Shown: positions 11,928 to 28,932 of the stretch, piece after piece | Position numbering within the stretch: the stretch's first letter is position 1 | Layout of the letters: every line of letters begins with the position of its first letter | Assembly: GCF_000208865.1 (NCBI RefSeq) | Contig: NC_018397.1 | Span: 2,914,001 to 2,978,000, forward strand | Origin: Neospora caninum Liverpool | Lineage: Eukaryota > Apicomplexa > Conoidasida > Eucoccidiorida > Sarcocystidae | Direction: 5' to 3' | DNA length: 64,000 nucleotides | Notes under the pieces: model-generated | Told to the model about the DNA's origin: nothing | The model's database searches: none | What the model saw: only the letters and a program-made list of their open reading frames with translations | Position numbers and translations under genes: made by a program

Positions 11928-14900
11928 TCACGCCTTTGCGTCTTCGTTGTCTTCGGCTTCGTCTTCATCATCTTCGACTTCGTCTTCGGGAATGTCGCCT
12001 TCCACACGGCCCATACCCTCGTCTTCTTCCTCCTCTTCGTCGTCGCTGCTGTCGTCCTCGCCAGCCTGGATTGAAAAGAACAGGAAATCAAAGATGCACA
12101 CACACACACAGTACATACACATACGTACGCGTGTTATTTTGATCGATTTAGGCCTGTGTGAAGCGGAGCGTTCTAAAGATGAATGGGTGACACACGTGGA
12201 GGGTCAAACGAGGGAACGTCACGGGGAAAAACCGTCCCGAGAGGATATAAAGGAAACGTTTGCGGCCTAGAAACAATTCAGACACGAAGGTGTTCATTAG
12301 ACTTCCCAAACCACTTTGGAGTTCACGGATTTGAATTTTGATTCACTCACCTCCTCCAGCAGTTCCTCCAACCGTCTCTCCTCGTCGCCGCCCATAACAA
12401 CAATCTGCAAAAAAAAACGCACACACAAAAATCCATTCCTTTTCAGTCACACAGGCGACCTGACAGGCCTACCGCCCCCAGTGGACTGGATGGAGACGAC
12501 GACGCAGGCGTTGCCTCGAGGCGTCACAAAACCCCTTCCACGCCAAGCTCATCGCCAGTGAGGAACGCCCTAAAAAACTACGCGGAGTTGCGACGGTGAA
12601 GACGAGCTTGCAAGCAAAGAAAAAAATAGGTATGTAACTACGTCAACTTGCATTTAAACATATGCGCACGCCTTTACTGTTTGCGAAACCATGTATGAGT
12701 ACACATCTGGGGTCGTACCTCGCCTTGTTGCTTGAAGTCTCCTCCACTGAAGCTCTTGATTTTATCGCTGATTGCTTTCATTGCCTGAATACAAAGAAAA
12801 GCAGGCGGTCGTTCAGTGTGCAGAAAGGTCTCGCATCATTCAATGCAAATCACATAAGAAGATAGATCTCCACATGCATGTTGAAGAAAAATACAGTTAC
12901 ACGTCTGCTATATACGGGGACGCAATGTATGTTCACACGTTTTTATGAGATTGGCACGTACACATGCCCCTTTTTTAATGTGATAAACACATCAAAATCA
13001 CGCACATCGTCAAGATACGAGACGGCGTCTCACACTTGGGCATGAACGAAGCACATGGCCTGTGTTCCGTCTGACGCAGAAACGCGAGCGAAGGAAAACC
13101 TACCTCCTCGATCTTTCTCATGCCTAGATCCTTGTCATAGCACGAGGTGACTACGACATACTGGGGCGGAGCAATGAGTTTGATGTTGATGGTAACCTGG
13201 AAGTCAGGGCAAAGAAATAGCATAGCGCCGTAGCATGCATCCACCCACAACGTGACCGTGCTTCCACAACAAAAGGCCGTCTAAATCACACGGGAAGGCG
13301 GGCTGTGCATCGCAGGCAAGTACGAGAAACAAGGGCGATACCCCTCAACCCGCAAGCACGAGCGAGAAGACGAACAACAACGCAGATCCGTCCTCCTCTC
13401 ATCAGCAAACTGACGGCTGCGAACGACAAAGCTTCCGCTTGCTCACCTCGGAGTCCCCCACTTCCTGCCCAGCTTGAAGCGCTGCCTTGACAGCGTCGAT
13501 TCCCTCCTTGCCGAAGCACCACACGTCGACGCGTGCTCTGAGGATAAAGTGACACGGCAAACACGCCCGGAATTTCGTCAGGCAAAAACGCGGGCGTCCT
13601 CCAAGTCACACTCTCATCACGCAGGACTGGAAACGTATCGAGACCCAGACACATCTCAGCAATGCCCGTCCATGTCGTTTGCCCCAGTAGACGTCTGCAC
13701 GTTTCACAGGCGCACCGCGGATCCACCACAAGCGAACAATCACCGACCTCTTCCAATCGCTGCCTCCCCCACATGCGTGCGTTTACATACAAATATGTAC
13801 GCCCCTGTGCCTCTCCTCATCTTACCGCAGCTTCAGAACCTGAGGAGCCAGGCGAAGTTGGATGTCTTGAATGAGCGATTTCCGCACTTCCTCATCGACT
13901 TCCAGACCCGCGAAGACTTCATCGGGGCGCATCGCCGCTTCCTAAGAACCGCAAACACGAAAAGTCTCTCGGCCGTTTTTTTTTGTCCAGTTCTCCAACG
14001 CTTAGAAACAAAAACGACACCAGTCAGCAATCGCGGCGCCCTGCGCCACAGAAACGTGGCGGCATGCGAAGCAGCTCACCAAGACGGCCTCGTCACGAAG
14101 TGTACAGACATCTCGATTGTCGAGACACGAAAAAGAGGGGCGCAAACTCTTGGCTGAGGATATGTCCAAACGCGTTCCAAGAGCGCCTAATAAACAGGGG
14201 AAAGGACGGGAACATCTCGCGCATCGCGTGGCAAAAAGAGCCGCTGTGCCGCCGGGAAACGAGAAGGAGACGCAACGAAGCAACTCACAGGAAAGCGGCA
14301 CAGAGAAACTCTGAGGAAAGCCGAGATAGTGACCAGAGTTACGAGACCCGCCGCCAACGAAATCGAGAATGAGTGTGTACAGACCGTTCAGGGCGGCTCC
14401 GAGCACAACGCGACTTTTCGGTCGCTTGCCGAGTCGCCAGACATTCGATCCATTGCAGCGCTCTCCATTTTGAGAAAAACGAAGAAGCGTGAGGAGAGGC
14501 AACGCCCCTCCTGATCAATATGTCCCCTCATTGACCCTCTCAACCTACGGACGCAGCAGCACAGCCGCCGCGAGGTGTATGTACACCCCGCGAGCAAGCG
14601 CGCAGGCATGCGAATCAAAGGCAGTGAGGAAACACGGAGGGGAGAGTCCTTGGTTTACGTATAGGCCAAGACACAAAACAGCCGATATAACAAGACGAAA
14701 TTGTGCTAGCGTGTTTTGAGGTCATCCTGATTGCGTTTTCTTCAGAGTTCCCGTCCTCGCCTTCTGTTTATCCCGTGCACAACACGAAGTGCCTTTTCTT
14801 TGCTCACCTTCAAGGCGTCGAGAGCATGTCCGTATTTCCGGTACAGAGGCCAAATAACGGAGCGATTCAAATCGTCGACCTTCATGCCGTGTTTCTGCGC

Positions 14901-16112
14901 AGCGTGGCGAACTGTCTGGTGGACCTTCTTTGACTTGCTAAATTTCTCTTCACATTTCACGATATCCTCGGGGCTAACGCTGCGGAGACGCCACGCACAA
15001 ACATGCGCGCACAGAATGAAGCCGCATACTGGCAGCTTTTTTCGCACTCACGAAACGAAACTTTGACATGGAAAAGGTACGTTCTGGTGACACACACGGA
15101 CGGTACCCAAATAGGCACCACATCAAAGAGAGACTTCCAGTTTTGCGAACAGATTCGGGTGCGCCACGCGACCGAAGTTCAAGCGAGAATACTATCCTAT
15201 ATACTGTATAAACTGCGGGGGCGACTTAGCATGTTCTGCCTAGTAACCAATATATAGATATACGCAGATATATATATCTACAGGTATCTACACGTTCATT
15301 AAAAAGAAACATCAATAACGCAACTGAAAACTCTGGGACTTCATTTCTAGAGGTGCACTCAAACCATTCCTCGAAGGAGTTCGCGACAAATCTGTAGTGT
15401 CTGCCTCCCGTCTGGCTGGAACGATTCGTGAACTGATTCTGCTCATTGTGAATGTTCAGCTCTTGCAAAGGATGCCAACTAAAACGATAAACGGCACGTA
15501 GGAAATACTGCCTGGCGACATATCCCGGAGCGCCCATACACATGCGCATGTAAAGCGAGGCTTCCCCTATTCATATGGACCTCTCCATTTAAATACGGAT
15601 ATACGCCACAAAGGGGAAAAGGGAGTCTCTCTCCCGTCGGATATCAGTCGAACACCGGGAGATCGACACCACATTTTCGTTTCCCCTCCAGGCACTGTGT
15701 GGATACTCTGCTGTGTCCTTCTGTCTAGTTTGCCAGCGTGAAAAGCAGTTTGATAATTTCGAATCCTTCCTCCTTCTCCTTACCGCCTCTTGCTCAAATC
15801 GATATATCCCTTCTTGGGGTCCACGCGAAGCACCATGACGACCTCATGACGTCCGACGCGAATCAATTTGTTGACACTGCGAAATCGACGCTTGCTCAGT
15901 TCACTCATGAGAATCATGCCTTCCATGTTGTTGTACTCGAGAAGGCTGACGTAGGCGCCGAGGTCGGCAATGCGGTTGACCTTTACCATAACTAAATCTT
16001 CGACATCGGGAAAACGCTCCTCATAAAATCTGCAGTCTCCCAAGTCGGCCTTCGGAACTGCCGCGCCGGCCGCCCCCGCTTGGGACGACGCCACGCCGTC
16101 TCTTGCCTCCAT
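11928..16112 (-). CDS. EIF2S1: Eukaryotic translation initiation factor 2 alpha subunit (eIF2-alpha)
   Basis: Alpha subunit of the eIF2-GTP-Met-tRNAi complex; phosphorylation of its N-domain serine converts it into an inhibitor of eIF2B and lowers translation. Exons on the minus strand: 16112-15784, 14979-14808, 13941-13826, 13537-13447, 13196-13104, 12784-12719, 12404-12351 and 12065-11928, all with GT-AG borders and matching phases. They sum to 1059 nt (352 aa plus TGA). The S1 domain carries [19 protein letters not shown]. The phosphorylation loop [10 protein letters not shown] puts the human Ser51 equivalent at Ser73, and the kinase-docking [15 protein letters not shown] follows across the exon 1/2 junction. 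The helical domain ([11 protein letters not shown]) and the C-terminal alpha/beta domain ([12 protein letters not shown]) are complete, and the tail is a run of Asp/Glu. The start at 16112 gives a short N-terminal extension relative to human. The protein is about 40 residues longer than the human one. Confidence 0.97.
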
Positions 16113-18962
16113 GACGGGAACAAAATTGGGGTTTGAACGCTCTTGTCTCTCTACGGAAGAGAGCAAACGCGGCGGCGGGGCGGGGGCAAACAGGACAAAA
16201 TGGGGGCAGTGTGCAGGAATACACCAGAGAAACGCGGCGCAGCGCAGGGACGCGAACGGAAGACTTGTGGCGGACAAGGGAGAAAGACGGAAGAATGGGA
16301 CAAATAGACCTGGAGCAAAAGGGACGACAGAAAAAAGAGGGTAAGATACGGTGGCGAGACGACAAGAAATGGACGGAAACAAAACTGGTTCGGTTGAAAA
16401 CGACAAGGAAAACGAGGTGTGGGGAGAGCCGCAGGCGGCTCGTGACCCTTAAGAGGGAGAAGAACTACGGGAAAATGACGGGTGAAAAACGAACAAGGGG
16501 CGTCTGGACGAAAGGGAGAGAACGGACGTCTGAAAAACAGTGGGAACGAAGCGAGCAGAGGGCATCCCGACGAGGTGGGAGGAAAGACGCTACCACGCAG
16601 TCTCGCAAAAAAAGGCGACGGCAGCGGAAAAGCTGTCGAGCAAATGGCCACATCCACACAGTTCCTGCTACCGGGCAACAACCGCCACTCGAGAGCAAAG
16701 ATCTTCCCTTACCGGGTGAAAAGAGAGAAGTCTCTTGTGCTCAAAAACGTCTTCCCCTTCCGCGCTCCCAGCTACACAAACGCAGCAGAAAAATAGGGAC
16801 ACAGAGGGGAGAAAAGAACCCCGGGGTGGGAGTTTATAGGTTCAGAGGCCTGCGGTGCTTGTCTCTCCCCCTCCCCCCAGAAGGCGGCCACCTCCCGAAG
16901 ACGAATACTTCTGCGCACGCTCTCTTTCTGCATCAGGCGCATAGTTTCTGCTGCGAGGCGAGCGCGCGGCAGGCAAGGTCACGTGAAAGTCAGACAGTTG
17001 CTATGTTGTGCAATAGAGAGACAGTTCTTTTCCACACATCCGCAAAACACTGGAAGGAAGATGTTTCATAGCGATCTCTTTGCATCTGCATAAATTGGGT
17101 GAGCGTGCCCCCATTCGCATGGCAAAGCACTCCGTGGCCGACGGCGGTGACGAAGGCTGAGCCCACAGACTTCTGTCTGCCTGTCTCCACGAGCTTTGTA
17201 AGGTGGTGACAGTGGGACCACCACAGTACTGGAGAAGCCAAATGCATTTCAAAACCACACGAGCGCTAGGCTTTCCATCAGCGCACCAGAGATTGCCTGA
17301 GAAGGTGGTTGTGCAGCAGCTGCTGAGTAGCAGCGCCTTGTGTGACAAACACCACGAAACTATAGATATAGCACCGGTGTTACAGGTGTGAGTGCCACGC
17401 CTCGAATCATGAGTACCACATCCCGAAAGCAATCTTTCCAACTCACTCATCTGAAAGCCAAATACGCCGTCACTATAGTCGTCAGAGGAGTATTCTGCGC
17501 TACATCTTCAAGTTGGTGGCGAAGAACCCCGCCCACATTCGATCCTCCCAACAGCGGAAACGAGAGGCGATGGGATTTGCTACTACAATGTGTAGACTCG
17601 TGAGGGGAGCCGAGTCGAAGCAACAGCGTCTGGTGCCACTGTCGTAGCGTTCCATCATGTGAAACGTGCAGTTCTGAAGCGGAGTCACATCACTCTACAG
17701 CAGCAGGATCATTGCTATCACAAAAGGTCTCGCTATTGTCTGGATCTCTTTGATGTTTCTTTCGAGGGCAGCCGTAAAACCATCTCGAGAAGGGATGTGG
17801 TCAACAAAGGATGCCGTCGCTGTCCAGCTCATAATGTCCCCCTGTTCACGGTTTGTCACCGTGCAGTTCATGCCCTGAGTATCCATGTGGTTTTTGCAAC
17901 ACTGTTTTTTTGTGGAGACAGGTAAGTACAAACTGGAGCAAGCTGTGTGTCTAAAAGAGGGTGTGTGGCGAGTGCCAGAGGAGATAGTGACAAGAGACGA
18001 TTATAAACAAAAGATTCTGCAGATTGGGCATTGCTAGCAGGCACTGCGGCATGGTGGGCTGTGTCCACGGCAATAAGACTCCATCAGCTTTCAGATAACA
18101 CCACTCGTCCACGCTTTTCCTCTGTTGCCAAGCTCGCGCGACGAGGCAACATAGAAAACTCGTCATTGTATCAAAGAAAGCTAGTTTCTCATCCAGGTAG
18201 TCAGAATTTGAAGTTCGGCCCTGTCAATCTGCCCCTACAATGCATGCGAGTGACCGCACAGTTCCCATTCAACATTCGAAACTCTCCTAAACGTGTTCCA
18301 AATAATCTTGCAGATGCACCTTTTTAATGTTTGTTTCTCAACCGCATGCATCCAGTATCGGGTGAGTTTTCCTGCAACTCGTGGTAGGCTAGGCGGCCTG
18401 CTTGTAGAAGAAGAGTTCGAACACTGTATGAGAGATTGCTGGCTAAGTGAACTGACATTGTGTAAAACACAAATACGGGACAACAAATCCCGAATGCCTC
18501 AAGGTTTCATTCCAGCAAAACGAGGTGGTACCGTAGATTTTCTGGCTCTTTCGGGATGGCAGCAACGATTTGGCTCCGTGTGACGTATGTTTCGACAACA
18601 CTACGTCAGTAGCAACAGGAGGGGAGTCATTGTCGTCGTAGGCACAGAACTGTTCAAGCATGTTAAACATATCTGAAATCGCGAGGGTACACATATAGTT
18701 TATGAAGCAAGCTTTGTTCGAGTGAACAAACAGGGAGAGTTTGCATGAGGTAGCAGTCGGGCATTCGGAAGACGGTTGTAGCTAAAGACTCCTGGAACGT
18801 TTGACGTTACTCAACTTTCTCAGGCAACAAGCTGCCTTTCACGAACAGTTTTCCCTTTTAACTTCAGACCAAGTTGCAGGGACGTCTCGTCTGCAGTTGT
18901 GTAAATTGAAAAGACCTGGGGAATCAGAATCCAGTTCTTTCCAGCACAAAGATTTTACAAGA
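16113..18962. other. Intergenic region: eIF2-alpha leader and 3' flank of the four-TM gene
   Basis: From about 16130 to 16800 the + strand is strongly purine-rich, so the transcribed strand of eIF2-alpha is pyrimidine-rich, as expected of its 5' leader. Further right, 17000-18960 should include the 3' untranslated part of the four-TM gene, which runs the same direction. Minus-strand open frames of 60-150 codons (for example 17450-17001 and 18486-18235) are rich in Cys/Ser/Leu but have no recognised domain and no convincing splice chain. Confidence 0.45.
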
Positions 18963-20370
18963 CTAAAATGGAGGCTCCAGGCGGACACTCTCGCGAGGTT
19001 TGTCCTGGGGGTGGTCTTGCCGGTCGACAAGGATAATGGGAGGCTGGAGCAGGTACTCTCTTAGACGGAACCCAATGCAAGTGCTGACGGCATAAGACAG
19101 CAGTGTGACTGCGGACACGAAGCACTGCAAAATGCGGAGAGACGTATCCATAAGCAGCTCTGCTGGATCAGCGTTTGTGTCGTCTACGCGGTCCAGTTCC
19201 TCCTCGAGAGTGATGACTGTGAAAACTCCAATCCCTAGCAGGACGATTTGTAGGAACGCCATGCACAGAGACGATGCGGCAAAGAGGAGGCAGTGCGTGG
19301 CGCCTGCACACAACAGAACGAGGCTGCGGTAGATGCTGGCTGAACTCTGCTGCGGGCAACGGAACCGTCCTTAGAAGCACACTAGCAAACCCCAGATGGA
19401 CTGCATGGTGGTACGAATTGCGCTCAGATCCATGAAGAACCTGCCTTGGGACTATAGCAGACGACAGCAGATCTAAACAAAACATCGCCATGTAGTCGGT
19501 TGCAGAGCCGTAGAGGCTACCAAGAAAACCATAGCATTAGACGGTGTGTACTCGGCACTATGACAAGAAACACGGGTTCCTGAAAAAAGCGATTTTCGTG
19601 TCCAAGGACTCCACATTTTGTTGATGAATGGCGTGTCCAGCGCCAGGGTTTTACATGCTGCCGAGTACTCGCGTCCTTCGGGTGATAATTAACCCAACAG
19701 GAACTATCACCTCGGTTGCCCTACGCTTCCTGCTTCGCATTGTAAGCTGACGCGCCGCCAGTTCTGCTTGCCAAAACGTGCTACGGTGCTCTAGCTACCG
19801 CTCCCTCGGAATGGTCTTTTTCAAGCTGTCTGTGAGCGTTTTTCTTCTGTGCGTAATTTGTAAGTATCACGATCGTCGCTGCATCAGTACTGTCGCTATC
19901 CCTTTAATTGAACGTCTCCTACGGGGCATTTGTACTGATGGACAGGAACTAACCCACATGTGTCACACCGGTGTGTGTTTGCGAGCCGTACCTTTGTAGA
20001 TGCCGGCCTGGCACGAGAAAAAAAGAACCAGAAGAGCAAGCAGGAATTCCAAAGCACCGTATGCGTACAGTTCCTTTCTGTACGCGGTCACAAGAGACAT
20101 TGCCGCACATGCCGTGGCTAGCACAAATGAGACTATACCAACAATTACAACTGCCCTAGCACGACTCGCCAAGATTTTGTCTCTCTCTCCGTGAGCTTTC
20201 AAAACATCAATCAAAACTGATAAGATGCGGCGTGTATTTGACTTATCCGACTCCACGGTTTCGTCCGCTAAGGATCCAAGATTCCCTACAGCGTCAACAC
20301 TTGTTGGATGCCCAGTTGGCAGCGAAGATGCATTCGCCTCCGCTGGCGAGACAGAAGCAGTGCTAGACAT
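18963..20370 (-). CDS. Hypothetical four-transmembrane protein
   Basis: Function not recognised. The ATG is at 20370. Exon 1 is 20370-19992, ending TAC AAA G before gtacgg. Exon 2 is 19339-18963, starting after gagttcag and ending TAG. Phases agree and give 251 residues. The first about 70 residues are polar and Ser/Asp-rich. Four hydrophobic stretches follow: about 73-96, 101-124, 132-171 (long, rich in Ala/Leu/Cys) and about 195-215. An acidic loop (EEELDRVDDTNADPAE) separates the last two. The C-terminus is polar and charged. No signal peptide is seen, and both termini are probably cytosolic. The layout resembles small tetraspan proteins, but I see no tetraspanin CCG motif. The splice model is inferred from frame and hydrophobicity only; an alternative exon at 19478-19600 was set aside. 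Confidence 0.65.
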
Positions 20371-23300
20371 CTTTTACGGAGTTTTCCCTAGTAAATGTGG
20401 CACAACATCTGGATCCAATGGCCACCATTTGTATCTACCCAGGTCGCTATAAGCGAGGATGGTCCGACACTGCTCAGAGGACACCAAATCGCAAAACGCG
20501 CCATGTAGATCTAAAAAAGCGGGAGAACGCGCTTTGGTGCGTGGGAAGCGGAACATCCCAAAACACGTTTCACAGAAATAACACACAAGAGGTTGGAAGA
20601 GAAGGCAAGAAACCGCGCCAATTGGAACGCGAACTCACTGTAAAAGCGGTCTTCCCACTGATGAAACAGTGAATAGTGCCACATGTGAACGATCCCGAGT
20701 GGGTCTGTCAATGCGTGTGTGTCATAGCCGGCACATCGCAGATGCCGTTGCAGAGAGCTCAGCAATCCGAATGAGACAGCGAGATGCAGTTTTTCTCGGT
20801 GTCCCTCTGATGTAAGCGGTTCACTAAAGTTCCATAAACCCGTAACCCTAGTGGCAAGCAGGAGACGCAGCCGTCGTTGAAAAAGAAAACACAGCTCATC
20901 TCACTCTGACCCTCACAGTTGTAGTCGAGTTTGGATTCAACGTCAATTATGATACATAAGCCGTGTTTCGCAAAAATGCCCGCCCCGCACATATCGAGCT
21001 GTTTCGGCGCAAGACCAAATCGACATGTTTCTTAGCGAACATGCGCTTATCAGACTATATGCGCAGAGGTGTTCGCTGCTCATTTTCCATCGGGGAAAAG
21101 AAGATCTGCTTTGCCATGAAAGCAGCCACTCTGGGGAGAAAAGGGAGATAAAGCAGCCGCCTCTATTTCCTCACGAGTACAGTCGACCGTAGGAAGGTGA
21201 CAGTTAATAAGTGTCACCAGTTTCGCGCAGTCTTGTCAGGTGACTTGTTCCGTGTATCTCTGTTGTACGAACAATTGAACAAGTTCACAACAGCGTCTAC
21301 ATACAAGCCGCAATGACCGTACCTTATTTGCGTTATTCACTGATGCGGCAGCATCTCGTTACGCAGCACATCACCTTGCTTGATCTGCGAATCAGTTCTC
21401 CTTAGGGACAGAACCTGGGAAGCGTTAAGTGTGCACTGAGAAAAGTAACGAAATCAGTTAAACTGGATGGAAATGAAAACAAGCTTCACGTGCTTACAGA
21501 CCGGTGAGGAACGGTGATTCTGTGGTGTCAAAGGGAACAAAATTGCATGGGTGCAGATGAGTTTGGAGGGCCCCCGGGCGGGCTAAATAACATGCGCTAC
21601 TAATGACAAGGCTGGTTTCTCAGGAAAGTATTGGAACCTTGCTCGCAAAAGATTGACCGTCCTTCAAAGTTAACGGAATCGCTCCTCGCCACAAGAGGGT
21701 ACTTGCTCGGAAACTGTCTGCCCGTCGTCAGCCGCACGTGTAGAAATAAGGAATACCAGCACTTGGTAAGTCTCCATTTTCTGCGCACGCAGACGTAACT
21801 GTACTATTCCCCTAATGGCTATTACGCCACGGTCTAAAAATGCGCAGGGCCTGTTCGATCGCAGAAGCATTGATCGGGAAATTCTTGCTTATCTCAATAG
21901 GCGGCCAGCGTTGCACTATCTTCGTTCCAGGACGTACTAGAACCGGAGACTATTTGAAAAAAATGAATACCGGACAGGTCCGTGACACGCCTCCGAAAGA
22001 TTTTCACATACTAAGCTCTGACAAAACGACTACAGCGACTAATTGCTAGGGTGATTGCTATGAAAGAGTCGATGTCAAACTTTGACAGGCTTGGTGGGAA
22101 CGTCTGCTTAAAGAAACTCCCGCTGGAGAGCTACAGGCTGGCGATAGTCTGATTCGATGATAGTATCTCTCTCTTCTTCTGGTCCCCTCGCGTTCAATAA
22201 TGCCTCCATTACTTGCTGTCTTTGTGCCTCTGCCTTTCTTCTTTGATTCTCAATTCCCGTATTTTTATTTTGTCGTCTCGCTTCCGCTTCCCTTTCTTCA
22301 ACATCCGCATTTGCCTCTACTGATTTCTACCCACTTCTTCAGGCATTTGAAGTGAGAAGATGCAACTTTTGTCCAGAATTTTCCGCAAATGTAGCTGCCT
22401 TGATACTATCTTTGAACATGGAAATGGAAAGAAAGCGGAAAACTGCCCCTGCTTCCAGAACACCGCTGCTCACACCCCAAACTTGTCGCTGGGTCGAACC
22501 ATAGCAACCATTTAGTTGTACAAGCTACTTGAGAAACTATATTTCTTAAGCATGCAACATCACCGGGCTGTTGGCCACGCCTGCGAATGCAACACTACGA
22601 GCTGTAAGCAAAGGACGCAGCAGCTGACGCGGGCCAGTAGACTTCGGGCGTATGACACTGCTTCCACTTTGCAACTCTACCGAATGTGACAGTTCCTGTG
22701 CGGTTGCAGAAAGCAAACAGTCACACCTAGGTTACTCTTGTCCTATTCGCTGATAGCCATGCTCGCACCCCGCCTACATGCACGCTCGTAACCCATACAA
22801 TACACACATCTTAACTTTCTAAGGGAAGACCGGCTCTACCATAAACCGTGCTTAGGGTACTTCCCGACGGTAGGCTCGTGCTGACGGGTTCATACGTGCA
22901 ACACAGCTATTTGAAAGGCCTGGCCGCTCTTTTTTACTCTGCAGAGCACCAGTACATTCGAATATCTGTGTCCATCTTCTGAAAAACGTTTCCGGTCAGT
23001 CTTCACGAGCCAAAACCAGGGGAGACATGCAGTAGAACCGTCTGAGACGATCGCCGGTAGCGGCCCGGAAGCTGCTGATAAAGGGAAATTCCGTACTTTT
23101 ATGGCGCCGTGCGACCTGACACAGTGGCCTATCCAGATAACCGGAGCATCTGCAGAAAATGACCAGATCCAAGTCTGCTGTCAGCGACGTTCTTCGTTTT
23201 TTTCTTAAGCGAAGACAGGGTCCGAGCGCGCAGTCGCTTCCTCACCCTCCGACGACTCAACAGTCGAAGCTGGAGAAGTGGAGACGGGGCTCGACTTCCC

Positions 23301-23863
23301 CGCAAGTGTGTCGGCTTTTCCCGGCAGAGCGCATGTGGCTGCAGAGAAAAAGACATGCCTGGAAGGTCTCTGCACGCTCACTCTCTCACGCGACACATAT
23401 TTTCACGATATTGTGTGCTGTCCCCCTTGGTTGTTTCTTCGTCCGCCCCGCTTGGCCGGCGCCTTTTGCCTCTTCACTCTCCGCGACTGATTCTCTCCAG
23501 CAACAACGGCGCCAGCCCCGCAAACTAGGATCGCGATTGACGACTAAGGGCCCTCCGTTCTTTGTTTTCGGTGTATTCCGACCGCCATTTTTCGCGCCGG
23601 AGTAAAAAATGTTTCTTTAACTTCTTTTCAGGTCAATCTTGAAACTGAAACCTGCACATGTTCGGGTTTTCGGGATACGTTTGTTCGCGCGGTGCATCGT
23701 CCGTATACGCGCCGGAGAGCGTGTGTGTTGAGCATGCGGCGACGTTCGTCCAGACGTTCTTCTACTCTGAATACACCCCACTTATTCCCCTTTATTCTGC
23801 GGTTTTTTCGAGTTTCGAGTTAAAAGGGTGTTACCCCTCTGTCGCTGTCAGACAAACAGTACC
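20371..23863. other. Divergent intergenic region between four-TM gene and helicase gene
   Basis: The four-TM gene (-) and the helicase gene (+) are transcribed away from this stretch, so promoters of both should lie here. I find no domain-bearing frame in 20400-23100. An ATG frame at 23159-23605 (148 codons, AAAATGA context, Ser/Arg-rich) lies just upstream of the helicase start. It may be an upstream frame in the leader or chance. 23400-23860 is pyrimidine-rich on +, consistent with a long 5' leader. Confidence 0.45.

Positions 23864-28932
<5,069 letters not shown>

Noticed and set aside
19478..19600. Alternative second exon for the four-TM gene after cttttttcag, ending in a stop within about 40 codons
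   Set aside because: The phase fits, but it would drop the two downstream hydrophobic segments. The exon at 19339-18963 also fits and continues the hydrophobic pattern.
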